Shown one piece after another: positions 16,237 to 25,676 of a stretch of 64,000 nt of DNA. The stretch is from assembly GCF_004791695.1 (NCBI RefSeq), contig NZ_SRSO01000021.1, forward strand, positions 35,720 to 99,719. The letters are read 5' to 3'. Source of the stretch: Flavivirga rizhaonensis. GTDB lineage: Bacteria; Bacteroidota; Bacteroidia; Flavobacteriales; Flavobacteriaceae. Under the pieces are notes generated by a model. The model was not told where the DNA came from. It saw nothing but the letters and a program-made list of their open reading frames with translations, and ran no database searches. The position numbers and the translations under genes are program-made. Positions within the stretch are counted from its first letter, which is position 1. Each line of letters starts with the position of its first letter.

Positions 16237-17240
16237 TTCTGTTTAAAAAATAACTTAGGGAAATAAATCTCTGGTTTTTTATTAAGTACTGAAACTACAA
16301 CTGTTGACTTTAAAAACCCATAACCATAACCAAAAAACTGAATAATTATAGCCACTAAAGAAAGTATAGAAACGCTTATACTTCTTGTCTTTATTAAAGC
16401 TAATACTACTGCTACTACAAAATACAACATATAACCAATTAAGGTCCATTTAAAATTAAAAAAAATGAGTAGTAATGACATTAGAAACCCTATACAAAAG
16501 ATTGTAGGAAACCAATAAGTAATTTTTTTTGTAGATGGATGCCATTTGTTTAAAATAGGACGTACCAAACCAAATTTATGCACTTGAGTATAAAACTTGC
16601 TCCATGAAATGCGACGTTTATGATATACAAAAGCTTCTGGAATTAGTTTGGTTTTAAACCCTAAATCCCAAAGTCTAATAGACAAATCAGGGTCTTCTCC
16701 AGGATGTATTCTCCCAAAGCCTTTTGATGCAATGAAAGCTTCTTTTGAAAGTCCCATATTGAAACTTCTTGGCTGAAACGTATCCACACTTTTTTTATTT
16801 CCTCTTATACCTCCGGTAGTAATAAACGATGTCATTGAAAAGTTAATAGCTTTTTGAAGGTCCGTAAATGAGCTATGTGCTGCATCTGGTCCACCAAAAC
16901 AATCTACATAGTTGTTTTCTAAACTTTTCACAACTTCTACTAAATAGTTTTTTGGTAAAATACAATCGGAATCTAAAATAATAAAATAGTTCCCTTTTGC
17001 TTTTTGCATACCAAAATTCCTGGAATCTCCTGGTCCGGAATTTTCTTTAAAAAAATAAGATATCTCTAACTTCTCCTTATAAGCATTAACGACCTCTTTA
17101 GAAACTATTGCAGAACCGTCTTCAACTATAACTATCTCAAAAGGTATGTGTCCTTGTAAACCTTCAAAACTCTGTAAAAGCTCCTCTATTTCGTCTGGAC
17201 GATTGTAAACAGGAATGATAAAAGAAAACTTTAATTGCAT
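16233..17240 (-). CDS. Family 2 glycosyltransferase, membrane-associated
   Basis: 335 residues. The GT-A domain starts FSFIIPVYNRPDEIEELLQS, with the nucleotide-binding acidic residues in VIVEDGS and the metal-binding DxD-like DSDC (in FIILDSDCILP). A downstream HPGEDPDLSIRLWDLG block is the catalytic-base (ED) region. Two or three hydrophobic helices at about 243-320 anchor it to the inner membrane. It transfers a sugar from a nucleotide donor to an unknown acceptor. It is first in a coupled operon with the YbbR-domain and coaE genes and is separated from fabI by a terminator. Confidence 0.88.
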   Translation of the reverse strand: MQLKFSFIIPVYNRPDEIEELLQSFEGLQGHIPFEIVIVEDGSAIVSKEVVNAYKEKLEISYFFKENSGPGDSRNFGMQKAKGNYFIILDSDCILPKNYLVEVVKSLENNYVDCFGGPDAAHSSFTDLQKAINFSMTSFITTGGIRGNKKSVDTFQPRSFNMGLSKEAFIASKGFGRIHPGEDPDLSIRLWDLGFKTKLIPEAFVYHKRRISWSKFYTQVHKFGLVRPILNKWHPSTKKITYWFPTIFCIGFLMSLLLIFFNFKWTLIGYMLYFVVAVVLALIKTRSISVSILSLVAIIIQFFGYGYGFLKSTVVVSVLNKKPEIYFPKLFFKQK

Positions 17241-17254
17241 AAAACAAATGTAAC

Positions 17255-17280
17255 AAAAAAGCCACCGTTTAAAGGGTGGC
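17255..17280 (-). terminator. Terminator downstream of fabI
   Basis: GCCACC-GTTTAAAG-GGTGGC forms a hairpin. On the minus strand it is followed by six T residues, 24 bases beyond the fabI stop. Confidence 0.75.
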
Positions 17281-17303
17281 TCGTTTTCAATATTTAAAAT
17301 ATT

Positions 17304-18119
17304 TTAGTCTTCGTTCATAAAAGTATCCATAACAGCATCACTAACTCCCATGTTACTAAAACCTCCATCATGGAATAGGTTTTGAAGCGTAACCCGTTTG
17401 GTTAAATCACTGAATAAAGAAACCGTATAATTAGCACAATCTAATGCTGTTGCGTTACCTAATGGTGACATTTTATCGGCATAAGCTATAAATCCATCAA
17501 AACCTTTAACACCACTTCCTGCAGTTGTTGGCGTAGGGGATTGAGAAATGGTATTTACACGTACATTTTTATCACGTCCAAAGAAATACCCAAAACTACG
17601 AGCAATACTTTCCAAATACGCTTTATTATCAGCCATATCATTATAATCCGGAAAAACACGTTGTGCTGCCATATAGGTTAAAGCTACAATACTACCCCAT
17701 TCATTCATAGCATCTGCTTTGTATAATGTTTGCATAACTTTATGGAAAGACATCGCAGAAACATCAGTTCCTTTTTGTGTCCATGCATAATTCTGATCGG
17801 TATAATGTTTTCCTTTTCTAACATTAATAGACATCCCTATTGAATGTAATACAAAGTCTATTTTACCACCAAGAATCTCCATTGATTTTTCAACCAGTTT
17901 TTGTAAATCTTCTTCAGAAGTTGCGTCAGCAGGAATAATTTGAGAACCCGTTTTTTCGGCTAACTCATTTATTTGCCCCATACGCATAGCAACCGGCGCA
18001 TTTGTTAATACAAATGCTCCTCCTTCTTCATGCACACGTTCTGCTGTTTTCCAAGCAATTGAATTAGCATCTAATGCTCCAAAAATGATTCCCTTTTTTC
18101 CTTTTAATAAATTGTACAT
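17304..18119 (-). CDS. fabI: Enoyl-[acyl-carrier-protein] reductase (NADH), FabI type
   Basis: 271 residues. It starts MYNLLKGKKGIIFGALDANSIAW, the FabI variant of the Rossmann start where a short-chain dehydrogenase GxxxGxG is replaced. Catalytic Tyr and Lys are in the Y-x6-K pattern of YNDMADNK. The substrate-loop region SQSPTPTTAGSGVKGF matches FabI. It carries out the last reduction of each fatty-acid elongation cycle and is the classical triclosan target. It has its own terminator. The 135 bases before its start contain a short Flavobacteriaceae-type intergenic repeat (18135-18175). Confidence 0.95.
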   Translation of the reverse strand: MYNLLKGKKGIIFGALDANSIAWKTAERVHEEGGAFVLTNAPVAMRMGQINELAEKTGSQIIPADATSEEDLQKLVEKSMEILGGKIDFVLHSIGMSINVRKGKHYTDQNYAWTQKGTDVSAMSFHKVMQTLYKADAMNEWGSIVALTYMAAQRVFPDYNDMADNKAYLESIARSFGYFFGRDKNVRVNTISQSPTPTTAGSGVKGFDGFIAYADKMSPLGNATALDCANYTVSLFSDLTKRVTLQNLFHDGGFSNMGVSDAVMDTFMNED

Positions 18120-18134
18120 ACGTTTTAGTTTACG

Positions 18135-18175
18135 CCCCTTTGTCCTCCGGACATTTCCCCAAGGGGAAAATTGGG
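18135..18175. repeat. Short G+C-richer intergenic repeat fragment
   Basis: The stretch includes CCCCTTTGTCCTCCGGACA and TTCCCCAAGGGGAAAA, with two nested palindromes (TCCGGA and TTCCCC-AA-GGGGAA). The composition differs from the surrounding AT-rich DNA. I recognise this wording as a common interspersed sequence in Flavobacteriaceae genomes; that is recollection, not a search result. Confidence 0.45.
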
Positions 18176-18254
18176 TAATTGTTGTCTTAATTAATTTTAA
18201 AAGCCCAAAAGTACTAAACTTTAAACTTTAATTTTTTTAAACTCTAAAGTTTTT

Positions 18255-19907
18255 TCAATTCAGCAATTCTTTAGCATGAGCAATAGCTGATGAAGACATT
18301 TCCAAGCCACCTAACATTTGAGCAATTTCTACAATCCGCTCATCATGATTTAGCTTTATAAGATTGGTTTGCGTGGCATTATTTACATCTTCCTTATAAA
18401 CTTTAAAATGCGAATGCCCTTTCGCTGCAATTTGTGGTAAATGTGTGATAGAAAACACTTGCATGGTTTTACTCATCTGCAACATAATATCTCCCATTTT
18501 ATTTGATATTTCTCCCGAAACACCAGTATCAATTTCATCAAACATAATGGTAGGGAGCTTTATATATTTTGATAAAACGGATTTTATTGCCAACATAATT
18601 CTTGACAATTCCCCGCCTGAAGCTGCTTTTTTAAGTTCGTTAAAATGACCTCCTTTATTTGCCGAAAATAAAAACAATAATTCATCTTTCCCATTTGCGA
18701 AAAAAGTATCACTATAGTTCATTTCTATTTTAAACTGCGCGTTTGGCATACCTAAACCTACTAAGATATTTTCTAATTGTTCTTTTAAATTTGGAATAAC
18801 TTCAGTTCTCTTTTTATTGATTGCTTTAGAAATTGTGTTTAATTCTGAGATTTTAGAATCTATTTCCAATTGTTTTTTCTGAATAGTATCCTCTAAGTTT
18901 TCTGTTACCAACACTTTCTCTTCAAGCTCATTTTTTATTTTAATCAATTCTGAAATATTAATGGCCACATGTTTTTGCATCAAATTATGAAGTATTTTTA
19001 ATTTCGAATCAACCGTTTGTAACCTATCTGGATCTATTTCTAAATTATCTTGCAGCGTATTAACTTCATTAAAGATATCATCCATTTCTATTAAACTGCT
19101 ATTAATTCTATTAAATAAATCTTCATATTTGGATGAATATCCAGACAGTTTTTGAAATGCATTTTTTAATGCGGTTAATGTAGATAAAGCTCCAACTTCT
19201 TCATCACTTAACAAGTGGTGAGCTTCCTCTAATTTTTCTTTTATCCCTTCAATATTATTGAGGGTTTCGTATTCTTCTTCCAGGGTTTCTAATTCGCCAT
19301 CAACTAAATTAGCTTCTACTAATTCATTTAATAAAAACGAATTATAATCATGTTCTTTAATTGCTTCGGCTTGAAAGGTTAAAAGTTCTTTCAGTTCTTT
19401 TTGAAGAATTTTGTAGGCTTTTAATGTTTCCTTATAATTTTGTAAAACATCTTCATGTTTTGCTAATGCATCAATTACTTGAAACTGAAATTCATTACTA
19501 GTTAGCTCCAATGTTTGATGCTGTGAATGAATATCTATTAAACGCGCTCCCAACACTTGTAAACTACTTAAGTTAACAGGTGAATCATTTACAAATGCCC
19601 TTGATTTCCCAGAAGGCAAAATTTCTCTACGAATAATAGTTTGCGGCTCATAATCTAGATCTTCGGCTTTAAAAATTGATTTTAATTTATAATCAGAAAT
19701 ATTAAAAACAGCTTCTATGATACATTTTTGCGCAGTATCCTTTAAGCTATTTAAATCGGCACGTTTCCCTAAAATCAATGATAACCCTCCAAGAAGAATG
19801 GACTTTCCTGCACCGGTTTCTCCTGTAATTATAGATAAACCATCGTTAAAATCAACATGAAGCGTATCTATTAAAGCGTAATTTTTTATTGAAAGTGATG
19901 TTAACAA
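18255..19907 (-). CDS. recN: DNA repair protein RecN
   Basis: 550 residues, the usual RecN length. An SMC-like ATPase is split by a coiled coil: N-terminal Walker A GETGAGKS (29-36), a central coiled-coil region of about 300 residues rich in Leu, Glu and Lys, then the ABC signature ASGGELSRIMLA and Walker B IMFDEIDTG. It acts early in double-strand break repair, bridging broken ends before RecA. It lies 135 bases upstream of fabI and 67 bases downstream of porD on the same strand. Confidence 0.95.
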   Translation of the reverse strand: MLTSLSIKNYALIDTLHVDFNDGLSIITGETGAGKSILLGGLSLILGKRADLNSLKDTAQKCIIEAVFNISDYKLKSIFKAEDLDYEPQTIIRREILPSGKSRAFVNDSPVNLSSLQVLGARLIDIHSQHQTLELTSNEFQFQVIDALAKHEDVLQNYKETLKAYKILQKELKELLTFQAEAIKEHDYNSFLLNELVEANLVDGELETLEEEYETLNNIEGIKEKLEEAHHLLSDEEVGALSTLTALKNAFQKLSGYSSKYEDLFNRINSSLIEMDDIFNEVNTLQDNLEIDPDRLQTVDSKLKILHNLMQKHVAINISELIKIKNELEEKVLVTENLEDTIQKKQLEIDSKISELNTISKAINKKRTEVIPNLKEQLENILVGLGMPNAQFKIEMNYSDTFFANGKDELLFLFSANKGGHFNELKKAASGGELSRIMLAIKSVLSKYIKLPTIMFDEIDTGVSGEISNKMGDIMLQMSKTMQVFSITHLPQIAAKGHSHFKVYKEDVNNATQTNLIKLNHDERIVEIAQMLGGLEMSSSAIAHAKELLN

Positions 19908-19974
19908 AGTTATTTTTTGTTCTTAAATTTTCGGAAATAAATATAATGAAAGCTTTTTTAAAATGTGGAATAAC

Positions 19975-20862
19975 TTAAAACTTAATCTTTTGCCACTTAC
20001 TACTATGCATTGGTGCTACTTTTTGAAGTGTTTCCATGACACTGGTAATGTTTACATTAGGTCCATTAGTAAAGATTTGTTCAATCTCATCAGCTTTGGC
20101 ATCAAAAAAAGTTCGCAAAATAAAAGAATTTGGTCTACGACTATTCATAGCTTTGAATAACTGTAATGAAGCTGCTATCTTTTCCTTACCTTCTTTTGCA
20201 TTCTCTCCCATAATATCCAAACCGTTTCTATGATAAGTGTATAGAACTTCTCTATACTCTTTAAAAGTTGGGGATAGCACATTATCTATAAGAGCGAATC
20301 TACTTTGTAAGCCATCTTCTAATTTCCATCCTCTAAAATTACCCTGTTGTGAATAATTTGTAATCACTCGTGCTTGTGTATAATAAGGATCCCCTCCTTT
20401 TCTAGAAAAAGAGTCCGCATCTAACGCTAAAATCATATAGACGTGATATGCTAATACTGAGATTAAATTGGATTCGAATTGATTGGGATTGAAAATTAGA
20501 TTTTGAAATTCTAGATACCTAAAATTAAAATCTTTATCATTGAAATTATAGATAGGTGTTGTAAAAGATGAACCAAAAACCGGACGGGATGATTGTACTT
20601 GAATTGATGCTTGAAACGATTCGCCACTATAGTTATTAACATTTATAACCATGCTACAATCTATACGTTCTTGTGCTTTAAATGTTTTTTTAGTCCATTT
20701 TGTATTATTAATGAACTCTTTTAGTTGTTTTTCTAGAGTTTTAAAAATTGGAAAATTTTCGTTACCTGTTTGTTGTGCATTTACAACAACATTACAATTT
20801 AGTTCTTGCGAAAATCCTTTAATTCCGAGACAAAATATTAAAACAACTAAAAAACTACGCAT
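19975..20862 (-). CDS. porD: DUF4835 protein, PorD family (type IX secretion associated)
   Basis: 295 residues with a Sec signal peptide (MRSFLVVLIFCLGIKGFSQ, cleaved after SQ). The mature protein starts ELNCNVVVNAQQTG and contains a long conserved block LISVLAYHVYMILALDADSFSRKGGDPY (in part). This is the DUF4835 family, named PorD in connection with the type IX secretion system. Its exact role in secretion is unclear. It overlaps the coaBC stop region by 8 bases, and the order coaBC-porD-recN is common in the family. Combined with gldG and a T9SS-sorted protease here, it supports an organism with T9SS. Confidence 0.8.
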   Translation of the reverse strand: MRSFLVVLIFCLGIKGFSQELNCNVVVNAQQTGNENFPIFKTLEKQLKEFINNTKWTKKTFKAQERIDCSMVINVNNYSGESFQASIQVQSSRPVFGSSFTTPIYNFNDKDFNFRYLEFQNLIFNPNQFESNLISVLAYHVYMILALDADSFSRKGGDPYYTQARVITNYSQQGNFRGWKLEDGLQSRFALIDNVLSPTFKEYREVLYTYHRNGLDIMGENAKEGKEKIAASLQLFKAMNSRRPNSFILRTFFDAKADEIEQIFTNGPNVNITSVMETLQKVAPMHSSKWQKIKF

Positions 20863-22066
20863 GTATTTGTTCTATAATTTTATTTAATAAATCTTTAGCT
20901 ACTTCTGCTTTAGATTTTAATTTAAACTCTGTAATAACTTCTTTATTGTCAATAAAAGTAACTTTATTTGTATCCCTTTTAAAACCTGCTCCTTTATCGT
21001 TTAACGAATTTAAAACAATTAAATTTAAATTCTTTCTTTTTAATTTTCCTTTTGCATTCTCAAGTTCATTATTAGTTTCCAATGCAAACCCAACTAAATA
21101 TTGGTTTTTCTTAATCTCTCCTAAAGAAGCTAAAATATCTTTTGTTTTTTCTAACTCTAAAGTTAACGTAGGTGCCTTCTTTTTTATTTTTTGAGAAGCA
21201 ACTTCTTTTGGTTTAAAATCTGCTACTGCAGCCGAAAGTATAGCTATATCTACATCTTGAAAATACGTATGTACAGATTCATACATCTCTTGTGCACTAA
21301 CAACCGGAATTGTTTGTATTAAACCATGTGAAACTTTTTGATGTGTGGGACCTGTAACTAAAACAACCTCGGCTCCTAAATTTGCTGATGCTTTGGCTAT
21401 TTCAAACCCCATCTTTCCACTAGAATGGTTTCCTATAAAACGAACCGGATCAATAGCTTCATAAGTTGGTCCTGCCGTTATAAGTATTTTTTTTCCTTTT
21501 AATGGGAGTTTATCTAAAATATCATTTTCAATAAAAGTAATGATATCTTCCGGCTCTGCCATTCTACCCTCTCCAACTAAACCACTTGCTAATTCTCCAC
21601 TTGTAGCTGGAATCATAATATTCCCGTAATCTTTTAAAGTATTAAAAGAAGCTATTGTACTTGGGTGCTTATACATGTCCAGGTCCATTGCCGGGGCAAA
21701 ATACACCGCACATTTTGCCGACAAGTATGTTGCTAGCAAAAAATTATCACTTGTACCATTTGCCATTTTAGAAAGCGTATTAGCAGTGGCTGGGGCTATT
21801 ACGAAAATATCGGCCCATAAACCTAAATCTACATGATTATTCCAAATAGCGTTATCATCTTCTTCATTTGTAAAAGACGAATATACAGGATGTTTTGAAA
21901 GTGTTGATAAGGTTAAAGGTGTTATAAAATCTTTAGAAGCTGGTGTCATAACTACTTTTACGTTAGCACCTGCTTTAATAAATAACCTTACTAGTGAAGC
22001 AGTTTTATAAGCGGCAATACCAGCACTAATGCCTAAAAGTATATTTTTGCCGCTTAATATTGACAT
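20855..22066 (-). CDS. coaBC: Bifunctional phosphopantothenoylcysteine decarboxylase / phosphopantothenate-cysteine ligase
   Basis: 403 residues. The N-terminal CoaC flavoprotein domain has GISAGIAAYK, the catalytic His in NNHVDLGLWAD and the PAMDLDMYKHP segment. The C-terminal CoaB ligase domain starts at ILITAGPTYEAIDPVRFIGN, with HSSGKMG and AAVADFKP. Together they couple cysteine to 4'-phosphopantothenate and decarboxylate the product, two successive steps of CoA synthesis. It sits between rpoZ (8 bases) and porD (overlapping), consistent with one operon bamD-rpoZ-coaBC-porD. Confidence 0.96.
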   Translation of the reverse strand: MSILSGKNILLGISAGIAAYKTASLVRLFIKAGANVKVVMTPASKDFITPLTLSTLSKHPVYSSFTNEEDDNAIWNNHVDLGLWADIFVIAPATANTLSKMANGTSDNFLLATYLSAKCAVYFAPAMDLDMYKHPSTIASFNTLKDYGNIMIPATSGELASGLVGEGRMAEPEDIITFIENDILDKLPLKGKKILITAGPTYEAIDPVRFIGNHSSGKMGFEIAKASANLGAEVVLVTGPTHQKVSHGLIQTIPVVSAQEMYESVHTYFQDVDIAILSAAVADFKPKEVASQKIKKKAPTLTLELEKTKDILASLGEIKKNQYLVGFALETNNELENAKGKLKRKNLNLIVLNSLNDKGAGFKRDTNKVTFIDNKEVITEFKLKSKAEVAKDLLNKIIEQIHA

Positions 22067-22074
22067 TTTAAAAA

Positions 22075-22410
22075 TTATTCCTGAGAATCTTCCTCAGTAT
22101 TTCTAAAATAAACTTTATCTGTTAACCATTCTTGAACAGCTAATGCATGAGGTTTTGGCAATTTTTCGTAAAATTTAGAAACCTCAATTTGCTCTTTATT
22201 TTCAAAGATTTCTTCAAGACTATCGTTATAAGTTGCAAATTCTTCCAACTTATCAATAAGTTCTTTTTTAATCTCTGTGTTAATTTGCTCTGCACGCCTT
22301 GCTATTATGGAAATTGACTCGTAGATATTCTCTGTTGGTTCGTCAATCTGATTTCTATCGTACGTTACTGTATTAACTGGAGCATTGGTTTTTTTTAAAT
22401 CCATTGTCAT
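22075..22410 (-). CDS. rpoZ: RNA polymerase subunit omega (Bacteroidota type)
   Basis: 111 residues. It starts with the variable MTMDLKKTNAPVNTVTYDRN, followed by the omega core NIYESISIIARRAEQINTEIKKELIDKLEEF. This form is longer than the E. coli subunit and is typical of Bacteroidota. It binds the beta' subunit and helps assemble RNA polymerase. The third residue is also Met and could be the true start. It lies between bamD (6 bases) and coaBC (8 bases), the standard flavobacterial arrangement, which strengthens the call. Confidence 0.88.
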   Translation of the reverse strand: MTMDLKKTNAPVNTVTYDRNQIDEPTENIYESISIIARRAEQINTEIKKELIDKLEEFATYNDSLEEIFENKEQIEVSKFYEKLPKPHALAVQEWLTDKVYFRNTEEDSQE

Positions 22411-22416
22411 TGTTAT

Positions 22417-23247
22417 TTAACTTTTAGTGCTATAATTTTTTAATTCTTCATCTAAAGCCGTTGCCATAACATTAGCTTCTTCTATATGCTTAGAATCAAC
22501 ATATAGTTTTTTAAATGAAATATAATATTCTTTTGCTTTATTAAGACGATTCTTTTTTAAAGGGACTATTATTCCCTCAATGGTCTTTTTATACTCTCTA
22601 CTGTTAATCGCCAATTTGAAAGCAGAATCTAGTCTATAAAACAAAGCTTCCTCACGAAACGTAGACCCAGGAAAATCAAAAATAAAATTATCAAAGGATC
22701 TTATTGATGCTGGATAATCGGATATGCGATTATATTGTTTTGCTATACTATATGCTTTCTTTTCAAGTTTATAATCTAATTCTTTAACTAATTTATTTGC
22801 TTCTGGAAGGAATTCAGACTCAGGGAACAAATTTATAAATTCTTGAAGTTTCTCAATGGCTTCTTTTGTTTCCTTTTGATCTTTACTATAAGCAGGAGAC
22901 AACATATAATAACTTTTTGCTCCTAAAAAAGAGGCTTCTTCTAACTTCTCACTTTTTGGATAACTAGATGCAAAACGCTCAAACTGATATCCTGCAACAT
23001 AATAATCTTTCATTTTATAGAATGAATTAGAATACAAATACATTAGTTTTTCAGCTTGTGGTTTCCCTCTATATTTAGGTACAATTTGGGCAAAAAGCCT
23101 GTTAGCTTTTGAAAATTTATCCTCGTTATAAAGCGCTTCGCCAATTTTAAACTTATCAGCAATACTCTCAGATTTTAATGCCTTTTGGTATTCACTACAA
23201 CTGTTAAAAACAGCAAATATTATTAATATGTAAAAAAGCTTTTTCAT
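22417..23247 (-). CDS. bamD: Outer membrane assembly lipoprotein BamD
   Basis: 276 residues. The signal peptide ends in the lipobox FNSCS (Cys17). The rest is helical with tetratricopeptide-like repeats: DKFKIGEALYNEDKFSKANRLF, then KAEKLMYLYSNSFYKMKDYYVAGYQFERF (in parts) and further TPR pairs. BamD is the essential lipoprotein of the BAM complex that inserts beta-barrel proteins in the outer membrane, and it contacts BamA. It leads the probable operon bamD-rpoZ-coaBC-porD. The 205-bp region upstream to dapA likely holds the promoter. Confidence 0.9.
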   Translation of the reverse strand: MKKLFYILIIFAVFNSCSEYQKALKSESIADKFKIGEALYNEDKFSKANRLFAQIVPKYRGKPQAEKLMYLYSNSFYKMKDYYVAGYQFERFASSYPKSEKLEEASFLGAKSYYMLSPAYSKDQKETKEAIEKLQEFINLFPESEFLPEANKLVKELDYKLEKKAYSIAKQYNRISDYPASIRSFDNFIFDFPGSTFREEALFYRLDSAFKLAINSREYKKTIEGIIVPLKKNRLNKAKEYYISFKKLYVDSKHIEEANVMATALDEELKNYSTKS

Positions 23248-23452
23248 TTGTTATCTTCTCTGTTTTAAAAGATCAATCTTAATTTTCATCATTAACATCT
23301 CAATAATATCGAAATATCAATCATGACTATTTGATAGATTTTTAACAGAACGCAAAATTAAGTTATTAATATGGATTTAAAAAATATTATTTCAAAGCTA
23401 AAATAACTGCTAAAAGTCAGCAATCATAAGGTTTAAGTATTATTTAACAGTC

Positions 23453-24331
23453 CTAAAACTTATTTATAAAAGTTCTTATCTTTTCTTTTAATTGATTAGA
23501 TGCTGGAACCACTGGTAATCTTACGGTATCCTGACACAGGTTTAAGGCTTCAAAAACAGCTTTAATCCCTGCTGGATTATTCTCCTCAAAAATATACCCG
23601 ATAACATCCATTAGTTTATAATGAAGTTTATACGCTTCTTTTCCTTCATCTTTTAAGCCTAGACGTATCATCTCTGAAAATTCTTTAGGAAATGCCTGCC
23701 CTATTACTGAAATTACACCTGCTCCACCTGCCAAAACAATTCCCAAAGCTAAATCATCATCTCCCGAAATAATTAAGAAATCTTCTGGTTTATTCTTTAA
23801 TAACTCTAAATATTGAGAAACATTGTTTCCTGCCTCTTTAACACCTATAATGTTTTTAAAATCATTAGCTAAACGTATGGTCGTTTCTGTTTCCATGTTC
23901 TTTGATGTCCTACCTGGAACATTATACAGAATAACATCTATTGGTGAAGCCTCAGAGATAGCTTTAAAGTGCTGATAAACACCTTCTTGAGTTGGTTTAC
24001 TATAGTATGGCGATACAGATAAAATAGCATCTATATTACTTAAATCTGTTGTTTTTATTTCTTCAATAATCGCTGCTGTATTACTTCCTCCGATTCCTAA
24101 AACCAAGGGTAAACGACCATTATTAGTCTCAGAAATAGTCTTAATTACCTCTTTTTTTTCTTGCTTACTAAGTGTTACACTTTCTCCTGTTGTACCACAA
24201 ATCACAAGATAATCGGTGCCATTATCGATATTGAAATTAACAATATTTGCTAAGGCACTATGGTCTACACTCAAATCTGAGTTAAAAGGTGTAACCAAGG
24301 CAACTCCAGTTCCTAAAAACTTACTATTCAT
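23453..24331 (-). CDS. dapA: 4-hydroxy-tetrahydrodipicolinate synthase
   Basis: 292 residues, TIM-barrel aldolase. The Schiff-base Lys165 is in GVKEAGNN, Tyr136 in YNVPGRT, and the pyruvate-binding CGTTGE is at 45-50. It condenses pyruvate with aspartate semialdehyde, the first committed step to diaminopimelate and lysine, so it feeds peptidoglycan. dapF, a later step, is at the other side of the window. It is separated from the DUF6913 gene by only 2 bases, and the two are probably cotranscribed. Confidence 0.95.
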   Translation of the reverse strand: MNSKFLGTGVALVTPFNSDLSVDHSALANIVNFNIDNGTDYLVICGTTGESVTLSKQEKKEVIKTISETNNGRLPLVLGIGGSNTAAIIEEIKTTDLSNIDAILSVSPYYSKPTQEGVYQHFKAISEASPIDVILYNVPGRTSKNMETETTIRLANDFKNIIGVKEAGNNVSQYLELLKNKPEDFLIISGDDDLALGIVLAGGAGVISVIGQAFPKEFSEMIRLGLKDEGKEAYKLHYKLMDVIGYIFEENNPAGIKAVFEALNLCQDTVRLPVVPASNQLKEKIRTFINKF

Positions 24332-24333
24332 TC

Positions 24334-24852
24334 TTAAATTTTATTTAATATGGTTAGGTATTTAATAGTCTCTTCTTTAAATACGTTAAATTCTTTCAGC
24401 TTTGTTTTAATAATTAAATCATTTAAACGCTCATCACTTTGTGCAATGCCTATTTTAAATTGTGCTTTAGATTTTGCTGTCATCATCTTTAGTTCTAAAA
24501 CATCTTTTGTATAGTAACTAACTAAAGCATCATATTTAGTATCTAAAAATGTTTGCAATTCTACATTATTAATGGCGCCCTTCCAGCCAAAATCTTTAGG
24601 ATTAAAACAAACATCCCATGACGTCAAAGTATCTTTATCATTTTCAGAAAAAGCTATGATCTTTAATTTATTATCACGAATTTTTAAAAAATCGGCAAAT
24701 ACTCTAAATAGTTTAAAGTCATCAATTTCATCAATGTTTAAAATAACACCCAAGCTCTCAATTTTCTTATCAGTAACAGTTACGTGTCGTTCTGATAACA
24801 ATTTGTTTAAGTGCTTTACATTAGATTTTTCTTTAAAACCCTTTAAAATCAT
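24334..24852 (-). CDS. DUF6913-type conserved protein, function unknown
   Basis: 172 residues, soluble, no signal peptide. It begins with a basic segment ([22 protein letters not shown]). Later regions include [13 protein letters not shown] and a Trp-rich [15 protein letters not shown]. The family is restricted, as far as I know, to Flavobacteriia and is commonly found directly upstream of dapA, as here. No catalytic motif is visible. Whether it has a part in lysine or cell-wall synthesis is only suggested by position. Confidence 0.7.
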   Translation of the reverse strand: MILKGFKEKSNVKHLNKLLSERHVTVTDKKIESLGVILNIDEIDDFKLFRVFADFLKIRDNKLKIIAFSENDKDTLTSWDVCFNPKDFGWKGAINNVELQTFLDTKYDALVSYYTKDVLELKMMTAKSKAQFKIGIAQSDERLNDLIIKTKLKEFNVFKEETIKYLTILNKI

Positions 24853-24910
24853 TTATCTTTATGCTTTTGCACAAAGGTAGCAAAAGTACACTCAAAATAT
24901 TCTTTTATAT

Positions 24911-25669
24911 ATGAGGTTAACACATTTAATTTTTTTGTTATATTTTTTTAACCTTTTTAATTGTAAGCAGGTAAAATTTGAATTAGCGAAAATTGAAGGA
25001 GAACAAATTCAAATTACAGATACACTAATTGCTAGTTCTGAAATTGAAGCCTTTATAAAACCTTATAGGAATCATATTCAAAAGGATTTAGATAGTGTTT
25101 TAGCTTATTCTGCTAACACCTACTCTAAAAACGATGGGGCACTTAATACGGCTCTTGGAAATTTTATGGCTGATGCTATTTATAGCGAAGCTAATCCTAT
25201 TTTTAAAAAAAGAACCGGTAAAAACATTGATATGGTATTGCTCAATCATGGAGGAATTCGGTCTATTTTATCAAAAGGAAACGTAACCAAAAGAACCGCT
25301 TATCAATTAATGCCTTTTGAAAATAGCATAGTCGTAGTTGCTTTAAAAAAGAATCAAATAGACAGCCTGATTAATTACTTGATTAGAAAAAAGAGACCCC
25401 ATCCCATATCTAAACTCAAATTAACAATAAACGGAAATGATAAAATAATTGACGTTAAAATAAAAGATAAAAACATTAAATCTGATAAAATATATTATGT
25501 AGTAACTAATGATTATTTATACAACGGTGGAGACAATATGACATTTTTTAAAACGAACGACAGCCTGTACGTCTTAAATTACAAAATTAGAAATGCTTTA
25601 ATTGATAATTTTAAAAAGATAGATACCATTAAGCCAGTAATAGACAACAGATTCATTCAAATAAAATAA
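24911..25669 (+). CDS. 5'-nucleotidase C-terminal domain lipoprotein
   Basis: 252 residues. The signal peptide ends in a lipobox LFNCKQ (Cys19). The mature protein is only the C-terminal substrate-binding domain of the UshA-type 5'-nucleotidase family: ALGNFMADAIYSEA, LNHGGIRSIL, YQLMPFENSIVVV and TNDYLYNGGDNMTFF are family blocks. It has no metallophosphatase domain; that is encoded by the next gene, 7 bases downstream. The pair would jointly form a periplasmic nucleotide or UDP-sugar hydrolase. Confidence 0.88.
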   Translation: MRLTHLIFLLYFFNLFNCKQVKFELAKIEGEQIQITDTLIASSEIEAFIKPYRNHIQKDLDSVLAYSANTYSKNDGALNTALGNFMADAIYSEANPIFKKRTGKNIDMVLLNHGGIRSILSKGNVTKRTAYQLMPFENSIVVVALKKNQIDSLINYLIRKKRPHPISKLKLTINGNDKIIDVKIKDKNIKSDKIYYVVTNDYLYNGGDNMTFFKTNDSLYVLNYKIRNALIDNFKKIDTIKPVIDNRFIQIK

Positions 25670-25676
25670 AAAGTAT

